Source: Actinomyces johnsonii
GTDB lineage: Bacteria > Actinomycetota > Actinomycetes > Actinomycetales > Actinomycetaceae
Direction: 5' to 3'
Assembly (NCBI RefSeq): GCF_006546835.1
Contig: NZ_VICB01000003.1
Location: 248,001 to 312,000, forward strand
DNA length: 64,000 nucleotides
A program made the position numbers and the translations under genes. Under the pieces are notes generated by a model. The model made no database searches. It saw nothing but the letters and a program-made list of their open reading frames with translations, and was not told the DNA's origin. Shown one piece after another: positions 9,849 through 17,504 of the stretch (its first letter is position 1; every line of letters starts with the position of its first letter).

Positions 9849-12161
9849 ATGCGACTGTTTCCCGCCCGTGCCGCCCGGGCCTGCGCCGTCATCTGCGGAC
9901 TCGCCCTGACATCCCTCGGCCCCCTCGCCCCGCCCGCCGGCGCCGATGAACCGGCAGCGCCTCCCGCGCCTCCTGCGGCTCCGGCTGCTCCCGCCGCCGA
10001 CGCCGCTCCTGCCACCACCATCGACCTGCTGGGCATCACCGACCTGCACGGCCACATCTCTCGCACCACCCAGACGGACCGCGACACCGGACAGGTAACC
10101 GTCGAGGACCCCGGCGCCGTCACCCTGGCCTGCGAGGTCTCCGCCGCCCGTGCCTCCAACCCGAACACCCTGTTCGTCTCCGCCGGCGACTCCGTGGGCG
10201 GATCGGCCTACGTCTCCTCCATCCTCCAGGACCGCCCCACCATCGAGGCGCTCAACGCGATGTCCCTGGACGCCTCCGCCCTGGGCAACCACGAGCTCGA
10301 CCAGGGGCTGGCCGACCTCGAGGACCGCATCCTGCCCGCCTCGAACTTCCCGATCCTGGCCGCCAATGTCTCCGGCTCGGCGCCCCTTGCCGCCGAGGGC
10401 AACGGACGGGGCGCCTTCATCAAGGAGGTCGGCGGCGTGCGCGTCGGCTTCGTCGGCGTCGTCACCGACGAGCTGCCCACCCTCGTGTCGCCCTCGGCCC
10501 TGTCCACCCTCACCCTGAGCCCCGCCGTCGCTACCGCCAACGCCCGCGCCGCCGAACTCAAGGACGGAGACCCCGCCAACGGCGAGGCCGACATCGTCGT
10601 CGTCCTCAGCCACGAGGACGCCGCCACCACCGCCACCAGCTTCGGCGGCAGCGTCGACGCGGTCTTCTCCGGCCACACCCACGTGCCCTTCGCCCAGACC
10701 GTCACCGGAGTCGAGGGCAACCAGATCGCCGTCGTCCAGGCCGACCACTACGGCTGGGCCCTCGGACGCATCCGCCTCAGCTACGACCCCGCCACCAGGA
10801 GGACCGCCGTGGTCCGCGCTGACAACGAGGACCTGCGCGGCTCGAACTGCACCACCGACGCCTACGGCATGGCCGGGATCGTCGCCCGGGCGGAGAAAGA
10901 CTCCGCCACCGAGGGCGGTAAGCCGCTGGCCAGGATCGGATCGGACTTCCTGCGCGGCTCCGACGGCACCGGCCCCGGCGCCAACCGCGGCACCGAGTCC
11001 ACCGCCTCCGACCTCATCGCCGAGTCCTTCCGCAGCTGGCTCGCCACCGACATCCAGCCGGCCGGCTCCACCAGGTACGTCGGCATCATGAACGCAGGCG
11101 GCGTGCGAGCCGACTTTCGCTACGCCGCCTCCGGTACCGAGGGCGACGGCGTCCTGACCTCCGGGGAGGCCTACACCGTCCAGCCCTTCGGCAACGAGAT
11201 GGCCTACACGACCCTCACCGGCGCCGAGCTGAGGACACTCCTGTCCCAGCAGTGGCAGCCGGGCTCCAGCCGGCCCGTGCTCACTTTGGGGCTGTCCAGC
11301 AATGTCGACGTCCTCACCGAGGCGAGTACCCCGGGCGGCTCCGCCGCCCCTGCGATCCGCGAGATCCGGGTTGACGGCGAGCCGCTGGCCGACGAGGACA
11401 CGGTCGTTGTCGCCTCGAACTCCTTCCTGCTGGCCGGCGGCGACGGCTATACGGTCTTCAAGGACAAGCCGTCGACCAACACCGGCGTCCTCGACCGCGA
11501 CGTCACCTCCGCCTACCTGGCCTCCTTCGGCGACCAACCCGTCAAGGCCGGCTACTCCAAGCGGCAGGTCGCGATGAGCGCGGCGCCCTCGGCCGCAGGC
11601 GCCGGGGCGGTCACGGTGACCATGGACTCCCTGGCCTACACCAACGCCTCCGAGCAGGCCGCCGGCGCCCGCCGCGTGCGTGTGAGCGCCGGGAGCACGG
11701 AGATCCTCAGCCGGGACATCGACCTGACCGTCGACCCCACCGGTCCGACCACCGGCAAGGCCGTCTTCGACCTCGCGGTTCCGGCCGACGCCCCCACCCG
11801 AACCTGCCGCACGATTCAGGCCGCCACCTGCCGGTGGGTCGCCGTTGAGACCGTCGACTCCGCGGGCGCGCTCCTCAACAGCTTCTCGGTCGAGGTCGCC
11901 GTCGGCACAGGCGACGGCGATGACAACGCGCCCGGCCCGCAGGCCGGTGGCGGAGCCGAGCCCTCCGCGGCTGCGCAGCCCCAACCCGTCGGCACGACCG
12001 GCACCGGTGCTCCGGCTGTGGCCCGGGTGCCCGATCGGGCATCCGGGCGGGCGAGCGGCCCCCTGGCCCGCACCGGCGCCTCGCTCAACGCGGGATCGCT
12101 CGCGCTCTCCCTGCTCGCCGTCGGCGGCTACCTGATCCTGCGCCGGCGACTTCAGGCCTGA
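9849..12161 (+). CDS. Wall-anchored 5'-nucleotidase / bifunctional metallophosphatase, intact active site
   Basis: 770 residues. A secretion signal (MRLFPARAARACAV...) and an Ala/Pro linker lead into a calcineurin-type metallophosphatase domain with every ligand present: DLHGH (D65, H67), SAGDS (D114), GNHE (N147-E149), LSHE (H255) and GHTH (H276-H278). The C-terminal nucleotidase domain has NAGGVRADF (N415-R420) and a PFGN loop. It ends in a Pro/Gly linker, LARTG, a hydrophobic helix and RRR, so it is sortase-anchored. The family dephosphorylates extracellular nucleotides to nucleosides. GAAGGA lies 5 nt before the ATG. A TGTTCTCAGAACA palindrome (12172-12184) follows the stop. Its own upstream gap and the preceding terminator suggest separate transcription from the two degenerate paralogues. 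Confidence 0.93.
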   Translation: MRLFPARAARACAVICGLALTSLGPLAPPAGADEPAAPPAPPAAPAAPAADAAPATTIDLLGITDLHGHISRTTQTDRDTGQVTVEDPGAVTLACEVSAARASNPNTLFVSAGDSVGGSAYVSSILQDRPTIEALNAMSLDASALGNHELDQGLADLEDRILPASNFPILAANVSGSAPLAAEGNGRGAFIKEVGGVRVGFVGVVTDELPTLVSPSALSTLTLSPAVATANARAAELKDGDPANGEADIVVVLSHEDAATTATSFGGSVDAVFSGHTHVPFAQTVTGVEGNQIAVVQADHYGWALGRIRLSYDPATRRTAVVRADNEDLRGSNCTTDAYGMAGIVARAEKDSATEGGKPLARIGSDFLRGSDGTGPGANRGTESTASDLIAESFRSWLATDIQPAGSTRYVGIMNAGGVRADFRYAASGTEGDGVLTSGEAYTVQPFGNEMAYTTLTGAELRTLLSQQWQPGSSRPVLTLGLSSNVDVLTEASTPGGSAAPAIREIRVDGEPLADEDTVVVASNSFLLAGGDGYTVFKDKPSTNTGVLDRDVTSAYLASFGDQPVKAGYSKRQVAMSAAPSAAGAGAVTVTMDSLAYTNASEQAAGARRVRVSAGSTEILSRDIDLTVDPTGPTTGKAVFDLAVPADAPTRTCRTIQAATCRWVAVETVDSAGALLNSFSVEVAVGTGDGDDNAPGPQAGGGAEPSAAAQPQPVGTTGTGAPAVARVPDRASGRASGPLARTGASLNAGSLALSLLAVGGYLILRRRLQA

Positions 12162-12171
12162 GGGCGGACCC

Positions 12172-12184
12172 TGTTCTCAGAACA
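12172..12184. promoter_or_regulatory. Short palindrome next to a TATAAA box, upstream of the fru operon
   Basis: TGTTCT-C-AGAACA is a perfect 6-bp dyad. TATAAA begins 4 nt after it (12188-12193) and could be a -10 element for the DeoR-family gene. The dyad would then overlap the -35 region, as an operator would. The sequence is seen; the role is inferred. Confidence 0.4.
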
Positions 12185-12227
12185 ACCTATAAAATGTATT
12201 GTGAGTCACTCAGGGGTAGACGGGACT

Positions 12228-12261
12228 GTCTGAACGGACATATGCTTATGTCCGTTCAGAC
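12228..12261. promoter_or_regulatory. Candidate operator of the fructose operon (15-bp inverted repeat)
   Basis: GTCTGAACGGACATA (12228-12242) and its exact complement (12247-12261) surround TGCT. The dyad lies 66 nt before the ATG of the DeoR-family repressor. DeoR-type sugar regulators commonly bind such repeats at their own promoters and respond to a phosphorylated sugar, here presumably fructose 1-phosphate. Confidence 0.6.
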
Positions 12262-12326
12262 ATTATGGGTCTGGTTAATGCCCGAACAGGCATTTCCGGC
12301 CAACGACACCGACGTCAGGGGTGAAC

Positions 12327-13091
12327 ATGCGCATCGAGGACAGGCACCGCCAGATCGTTGAGCAGGTGCGCGGCGCTGGGCGCGTCCTGGTCGCCGAACT
12401 CGCCGAGCACTTCGACGTCACCCCCGAGACGATCCGCCGCGACCTGGCCGCACTGGACCGCAACGGCTCCCTGCGCAAGGTCCACGGCGGCGCCATCCTC
12501 GCCCCCGCCCTGCCGGAGACTGGCGTGACCCAGCGCGAACAGGTCAACATCTGCGCCAAACAGGCCATCGCCCGCGCCGCCCTGGAACGGCTGGACCCGG
12601 AGCCCGGAACCACCCTCCTGGTCGACGCCGGCACCACCACCGGTGCCGCCGCCCGCCTCCTGCCCGCCGAGGGCGACCTGACCATCATCACCAACTCCGT
12701 CCTGACCGCCGCCTCCCTGACCGCCGCCGGACATACCCGGGTGCGGATCCTGGGCGGCCAACTGCGCGGTCTCACCCAGGCCGCCGTCGGCCCCGAGGCC
12801 GTCGAGGCCCTCTCCACCCTGCGTGTCGACGTCGCCCTCCTGGGCGCCAACGGCGTCAGCGCCGCCCACGGGCTGTCCACGCCCGACCCCGACGAGGCCA
12901 CCGTCAAACGCGCCATGGTACGCAGCGCCCGCCAGGTGGTGGCCCTGGTCGACTCCACCAAGATCGGCCAGGAGCACCTGGTCTCCTTCGCCACCCTCGA
13001 CGACATCGACCTCCTGGTCACCGACGTCGAGCTCCCGCCCGCACTGACCGAACAGCTCGCCACCACCGAAACAGAGGTCCTTGTCGCATGA
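12327..13091 (+). CDS. DeoR-family transcriptional regulator of fructose utilisation (FruR-like)
   Basis: 254 residues. The N-terminal winged helix has the DeoR signature (VAELAEHFDVTPETIRRDL, about residues 22-40, then GSLRKVHGGA). The C-terminal sugar-phosphate sensor domain of the DeoRC type has VDAGTTTGA, ITNSVLTA, LGGQLRG, LGANGVSAAHGLSTPD and VDSTKIGQ. An AGGGG lies just before the ATG at 12327; an in-frame GTG sits two codons earlier. The stop overlaps the fruK start by 4 nt (ATGA), and the gene heads an operon with fruK and the PTS gene. That context indicates control by fructose 1-phosphate. The inverted repeat at 12228 is the likely target. Confidence 0.92.
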   Translation: MRIEDRHRQIVEQVRGAGRVLVAELAEHFDVTPETIRRDLAALDRNGSLRKVHGGAILAPALPETGVTQREQVNICAKQAIARAALERLDPEPGTTLLVDAGTTTGAAARLLPAEGDLTIITNSVLTAASLTAAGHTRVRILGGQLRGLTQAAVGPEAVEALSTLRVDVALLGANGVSAAHGLSTPDPDEATVKRAMVRSARQVVALVDSTKIGQEHLVSFATLDDIDLLVTDVELPPALTEQLATTETEVLVA

Positions 13092-14098
13092 TCCTGACCC
13101 TCACGCCCAATCCGTCACTCGACCGCACCGTCTCCCTGGCCGGGCCCCTCCAGCGCGGCGCCGTCCAACGCCTGACCGACGTGGTCATGGAGCCCGGGGG
13201 CAAGGGCGTCAACGTCGCCCGCGTCCTGTCCAACTCCGGGCGCGCCGCCACCGCCGTCCTTCCCGCCGCCGAGCACGACCCCATCCTCACCGCCCTGGGA
13301 GCACTCGAGCTTCCCGGGCTCACCGTCCACCCGGTGCCGGTGGCCGGCGCCGCCCGCATCAACACCGCGGTCACCGAACCCGACGGCACCACCACCAAGC
13401 TCAACGAGCTGGGGGCAGGCCTGAGCGAGGAGGAGATCGCCGCCGTCGAGCACGCCCTCCTGGAGACCCTGGCGACCACGCCGCTTCCGGCCGGCGCATC
13501 CCCCCACCACTGGGCGGTCATGTCCGGCTCCCTGCCACCGGGCGTGCCGACCAACTGGTACGCCCGCCTGGTGGGGCTCCTGCGCGAGGCCGCCCCGGGA
13601 CTGCGCATCGCCGTCGACACCTCCGACGATCCCCTCGCGGCCCTGGCCGCAGAGCTGCCCGACTCGGCTCCCGACCTCATCAAGCCCAACGGCGAGGAGC
13701 TCGGCCAGCTCGCCGGCCTGCCGGCCGAGCGCGCCATGGCCCTCGAGGAGGGGGCCGTCGAAGGGAACTACGGCCCCGTCGTCGACGCCGCCCGCCTGCT
13801 GGTGGGCCTGGGGATCGGCGCCGTCATGGTGACGCTCGGCCCCGCCGGCGCAGTCCTGGTGACCGCCGACGGAGCCTGGCACGCCACCGCCCCGAAGGTC
13901 CCGGTGGTCTCCACCGTCGGGGCCGGGGACTCCTCGGTGGCCGGCTACATCCTGGCCGACGTCAGCGGCGGGGACGAGGCCGAGCGCCTGAGCACCGCCA
14001 TGGCCTATGGGTCGGCGGCCGCCTCCCTGCCCGGAACCACGCTGCCCACGCCCGCCGACCTGCCCGCGCAGGCGCCCGTCGTCACCCGCCTCGACTGA
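13088..14098 (+). CDS. fruK: 1-phosphofructokinase
   Basis: 336 residues of the PfkB ribokinase family. N-terminal ILTLTPNPSLDRTV and the GGKGVNVARVL substrate signature are those of 1-phosphofructokinase. The C-terminal ATP/anion-hole motif VGAGDSSVAGYI carries the catalytic Asp. The enzyme converts fructose 1-phosphate, delivered by the adjacent PTS permease, to fructose 1,6-bisphosphate. Translationally coupled to the regulator through an ATGA overlap. The protein is slightly longer than average because of a loop around VEHALLETLATTPLPAGA. Confidence 0.94.
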   Translation: MILTLTPNPSLDRTVSLAGPLQRGAVQRLTDVVMEPGGKGVNVARVLSNSGRAATAVLPAAEHDPILTALGALELPGLTVHPVPVAGAARINTAVTEPDGTTTKLNELGAGLSEEEIAAVEHALLETLATTPLPAGASPHHWAVMSGSLPPGVPTNWYARLVGLLREAAPGLRIAVDTSDDPLAALAAELPDSAPDLIKPNGEELGQLAGLPAERAMALEEGAVEGNYGPVVDAARLLVGLGIGAVMVTLGPAGAVLVTADGAWHATAPKVPVVSTVGAGDSSVAGYILADVSGGDEAERLSTAMAYGSAAASLPGTTLPTPADLPAQAPVVTRLD

Positions 14099-14342
14099 GC
14101 CGGCAGCGGCGGTGCCGATGGGAACGCCCGGGCCGCCGTCCTCAGCCGACTGTTTCCGGCTGTCACCGGCGCTCGCCGACACCGATCGAACCGACCGCCT
14201 CCGACCAGCCCGACATGCCCACAACCTCCTACCCGTCCGCCGCACGACAACCACCCGCCGAACCGCCCCTGACCGCCTCAAGCACCCCTGACACGCAACC
14301 GCCGCCCACCGGACGGCAGCACCTCGGACACCAAGGAAGACC

Positions 14343-16490
14343 ATGACCGAGAACACCCCACTGATCATCCCCGAGCTGGTCGCGCTCGACGCCGACGCCG
14401 GCCCGGGCAAGGAAGACGTCATCGAGTTCCTGGCCGCCACCGTGGCCGGGGCCGGTAGGGCCTCCAGCCCCGACGGCCTGGCCGCCGACGCCAAGAAGCG
14501 CGAGTCAACCGCCCCCACCGGGATCCCCGGGGGCATCGCGATTCCGCACTGCCGCAGCTCCCACGTCCTGGCCCCCAGCCTCGGCTTCGCCCGCCTGGCG
14601 CAGCCGGTCGACTTCGGGGCCGCCGATGGCCGGGACGCCGACCTCATCTTCATGATCGCGGCCCCCGACGGCGCCGACGACTTCCACCTCCAGCTCCTGG
14701 CCAAGCTCGCCCGCGGCCTCATGCAGTCCGACTTCACCGACGCGCTGCGCCAGGCCGCCGACGCCGAGGAGATCGCCCGGATCGTCACCGGACAGGTCCA
14801 GCCCGAGCTGCTCGACGACGGGGGAGATGCTGAGGAGAGCCAGGCCGGGGCGGCGGAGTCGGCCGAGGACTCCAAGACCGCGGCGGCGCCCGCGGCGTCG
14901 TCGGCCCCCGCGGTGGGCGAGACCGTCATCGTGGGCGTTTCCTCCTGTCCCACCGGTATCGCCCACACCTTCATGGCCGCCGAGGCCCTGGAGCAGGCGG
15001 GCAAGGACCGCGGCATCACCGTGGCCATCGAAGGCCAGGGCTCGGGCAAGATCGACGCCCTCGATCCCGACCTCATCGAGCGGGCCACCGCCGTCATCTT
15101 CGCCCACGACCTGCCCGTCAAGGGACGCGAGCGCTTCGCCGGAAAGCCCGTCATCGACGTCGGCGTCAAGGCCGCCGTCAACGATGCAGGCTCCCTGGTG
15201 GACAAGGCGCTGGCCGCGGCCGACGACCCGAGCGCCGCCCGCGTGCCCGCCGGCAGCGAGTCCAGTGAGGAGAGCGAGGAGGGCTCCGAGCACTGGGCAC
15301 GGCGCCTCCAGCGCTCCGTCATGACCGGCGTGTCCTACATGATCCCCTTCGTGGCCGCCGGCGGTCTGCTCATCGCCCTGGGCTTCCTTCTGGCCGGGTA
15401 CGACGTCGCCAACCTCTACGAGAAGATCTCCATCAGCGACTACTCCCTGTGGAACCTTCCCGGCAGCGAGTTCGTCCACGAGATCAAGAACTCGGCGGGT
15501 GACGTCGTCGCCACCGAGACGATCTCCGTCTCCCAGTCCGGGCTGCTGCTGTACATCGGGTGGTCACTGTTCCTGCTGGGGAAGGCGGCCATGACCTTCC
15601 TCGTCCCGGCGCTGGCCGGCTACATCTCCTTCGGCCTGGCCGGCCGGCCCGGTATCGCGCCCGGATTCGTCATGGGCGTCGTGGCGGTCGAGGTCGGCGC
15701 CGGGTTCATCGGCGGCCTGGTCGGCGGTATCCTCGCGGGCTATTTCGCCGCCTGGCTCGCGGGGCTCAATGTGCCGTCCTGGCTGCGAGGGCTCATGCCC
15801 GTGGTCATTATCCCGTTGGGCACCACGTTGGTGGTCGGCGCCCTCATGTACATGGTCCTCGGACTGCCCCTGGCCTCCCTCATGACCGCGCTTCAGAACG
15901 GACTGACCTCCATGTCCGAGGGCGGCTCGGCCGTGCTGCTCGGCATCATCCTCGGGCTCATGATGTGCTTCGACCTGGGCGGGCCGGTCAACAAGGCCGC
16001 CTACCTGTTCGGCACCGCGGGCCTGTCCGCCGCCAGCGCCACCAACACCGCCCCCTACGAGATCATGGCCACCGTCATGGCCACCGGCATGGTGCCGCCG
16101 CTGGCGATGTCCGCCGCGACCTTCCTGCGCTCGCGGCTGTTCACCAAGGCCGAGATCGAGAACGGGCGCAGCGCCTGGCTGCTGGGGCTGTCCTTCATCT
16201 CCGAGGGCGCCATCCCCTTCGCCGCCGCCGACCCGCTGCGCGTCATCCCGGCCACCATGGCCGGCGGTGCGGTCACCGGCGCGATGACCATGGCCATGCA
16301 CGTCGGCTCGCGCGCCCCCCACGGCGGTGTGTTCGTCGCCTTCGCCATCACCAACTTCGGCGGTTTCCTCCTGGCGATCCTGGTTGGGACGGCGGTCAGC
16401 ACCGCGCTGGTCATCCTCCTTAAGGGCCTGGGGCGCAACAAGGACGGTAAGGACGCCGCCGAGGCGCAGCCCGCCGCTGCTGCCGCCTGA
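14343..16490 (+). CDS. fruA: PTS fructose transporter, IIABC fusion
   Basis: 715 residues in domain order IIA, IIB, IIC. IIA (residues 1-155) has the phosphorylated His in IAIPHCRS (H69). A charged linker leads to IIB with GVSSCPTGIAHTFMAAEAL (phospho-Cys C202). IIC (about 320-700) has around ten membrane segments, including VMTGVSYMIPFVAAGGLLIALGF and the GGPVNKAAY and SEGAIPFAAADP signatures. It imports fructose as fructose 1-phosphate using HPr-phosphate; no HPr domain is fused, so HPr comes from elsewhere. The 244-bp gap after fruK shows no gene. A terminator at 16511 closes the operon. Confidence 0.95.
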   Translation: MTENTPLIIPELVALDADAGPGKEDVIEFLAATVAGAGRASSPDGLAADAKKRESTAPTGIPGGIAIPHCRSSHVLAPSLGFARLAQPVDFGAADGRDADLIFMIAAPDGADDFHLQLLAKLARGLMQSDFTDALRQAADAEEIARIVTGQVQPELLDDGGDAEESQAGAAESAEDSKTAAAPAASSAPAVGETVIVGVSSCPTGIAHTFMAAEALEQAGKDRGITVAIEGQGSGKIDALDPDLIERATAVIFAHDLPVKGRERFAGKPVIDVGVKAAVNDAGSLVDKALAAADDPSAARVPAGSESSEESEEGSEHWARRLQRSVMTGVSYMIPFVAAGGLLIALGFLLAGYDVANLYEKISISDYSLWNLPGSEFVHEIKNSAGDVVATETISVSQSGLLLYIGWSLFLLGKAAMTFLVPALAGYISFGLAGRPGIAPGFVMGVVAVEVGAGFIGGLVGGILAGYFAAWLAGLNVPSWLRGLMPVVIIPLGTTLVVGALMYMVLGLPLASLMTALQNGLTSMSEGGSAVLLGIILGLMMCFDLGGPVNKAAYLFGTAGLSAASATNTAPYEIMATVMATGMVPPLAMSAATFLRSRLFTKAEIENGRSAWLLGLSFISEGAIPFAAADPLRVIPATMAGGAVTGAMTMAMHVGSRAPHGGVFVAFAITNFGGFLLAILVGTAVSTALVILLKGLGRNKDGKDAAEAQPAAAAA

Positions 16491-16510
16491 TCCAGTTCCC
16501 GACCGCTGTC

Positions 16511-16547
16511 ACGAGGACGGCCCGCCATCTGGGCGGGCCGTCCTCGT
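16511..16547 (+). terminator. Terminator of the fructose operon
   Basis: Perfect 16-bp arms (16511-16526 and 16532-16547) with a 5-nt loop, followed by CGTTGTGG, 20 nt after the PTS gene. Confidence 0.85.
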
Positions 16548-16647
16548 CGTTGTGGAGAAATGCGGCCGGCGCGTGGAGGGGCTGCACCGGCCTGCTCTGG
16601 GCAGGAACCGCCAGGGGAGGCCCCGTCGTGCTGTGCTGACCCTGATC

Positions 16648-16751
16648 GGGGACGTACTTTTCGATCGAGAACTGCGTTCTCCCGCAGAAGGCGACGGTCA
16701 GACCTCAGTCGTTTGCGGGAGAAGTACGTCCTGGGTGGAAAACGCAGTTCC
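16648..16751. repeat. Palindromic repeat element, copy A
   Basis: An element of about 104 bp between the fructose operon and the sterol-carrier gene. In order it holds ACGTACTT (16652), ACTGCGTT (16671), CTCCCGCA (16679), a spacer, AGTCGTTTGCGGGAG (16707-16721), AAGTACGT (16722) and AACGCAGT (16741). Its reverse complement matches copy B at 23440-23543 over nearly the whole length. The left half of its central stem is degraded relative to copy B. Non-coding; probably one of many genomic copies. Confidence 0.75.
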
Positions 16752-16779
16752 CGATGTGCGAGGCCGGCCGCCCTGCATC

Positions 16780-16870
16780 GCGTCGTCGGGGCCGGCAGGG
16801 CTGGCAGGGCCAGTCAGGGCAAGTCAGAGCTGGCTAGGGCAGGTCAGGGCCAGCCAGGGCCAGCACGTTC
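16780..16870. repeat. Degenerate short tandem repeat
   Basis: Imperfect head-to-tail copies of a unit of about 10 bp resembling AGGGCAGGTC, upstream of the sterol-carrier gene. No coding potential seen. The rest of the gap 16491-16955 holds the terminator and repeat copy A. Confidence 0.5.
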
Positions 16871-16955
16871 CTGGTCCGGCTCCCAAAGGTGGTTGTCGGC
16901 TCCTGATGGGTTCTCTCGCTCGGCCCCGGCGTTGGTCGCAGATAGGCTTCGCGTC

Positions 16956-17414
16956 ATGGTTGCTAGACGACGTATCGATCCCGCGGCGGGCTCCCAGGCC
17001 CTGCGCCAGTGGGCCCAGGAGCAGGACACGTCCGGGGGCGGATCGGCCGACGGGACTGAAGGGGCAACCGGCGCTGCCAGTGCCAGCGACTCCGTGAGCC
17101 CCGCCGAGCGCGCCGCCCGGCGCCGGATGACCGCCACCGCCGTGCGCTACACCCTCGAGGAGCTCGCCGCCTGCGCCCCGGGGCGCTCGGTCGAGGTGCG
17201 GGTCCCGCCCTTCGGCGTCACGCAGGCCGTCGCGGGCACCGTCCACCGCCGGGGAACCCCGCCCAGTGTCGTCGAGACCGACGCCCCCACCTGGCTGGCC
17301 CTGGCCACCGGCCGGTTGACCTGGCAGGACGCCCTGGCTGGCGGCGCCCTGCAGGCCTCCGGCGAGCGTTGCGACTTATCCGCCTACCTGCCCGTGATCC
17401 GGATCCCTGGCTGA
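16956..17414 (+). CDS. Sterol carrier family protein (actinobacterial SCP-2-like)
   Basis: 152 residues. The N-terminus (MVARRRIDPAAGSQALRQW) and C-terminal half (RYTLEELAACAPGRSVEVRVPPFG, split by a GT turn, then TWLALATGRLTWQDALAGG) are typical of the actinobacterial sterol-carrier-like family. The threonine-tryptophan-leucine-alanine segment and the closing ASGERCDLSAYLPV are characteristic. The family is thought to bind hydrophobic ligands; its role in actinobacteria is not established. The insertion between about residues 28 and 52 is a Gly/Ser/Thr-rich linker. It lies 90 bp before an RNB ribonuclease with a palindrome between them. Confidence 0.8.
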   Translation: MVARRRIDPAAGSQALRQWAQEQDTSGGGSADGTEGATGAASASDSVSPAERAARRRMTATAVRYTLEELAACAPGRSVEVRVPPFGVTQAVAGTVHRRGTPPSVVETDAPTWLALATGRLTWQDALAGGALQASGERCDLSAYLPVIRIPG

Positions 17415-17424
17415 ACACCAACAA

Positions 17425-17466
17425 TTTCTTCAAAAACGACGCGTATACGCGTCATCTGTGAAGAAA
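17425..17466. promoter_or_regulatory. Nested dyad between the SCP-like gene and the RNB ribonuclease
   Basis: A perfect 16-bp palindrome GACGCGTATACGCGTC (17438-17453) is centred within a second dyad TTTCTTCA...TGAAGAAA (17425-17432 and 17459-17466), both sharing one symmetry centre. It could be an operator for the RNB gene (ATG at 17505) or a terminator for the upstream gene. It is AT-richer than its surroundings. Confidence 0.5.
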
Positions 17467-17504
17467 ATGTCGGTGAGTAGGGGTGGCGCCGGTAGGTTCG
17501 CCTC

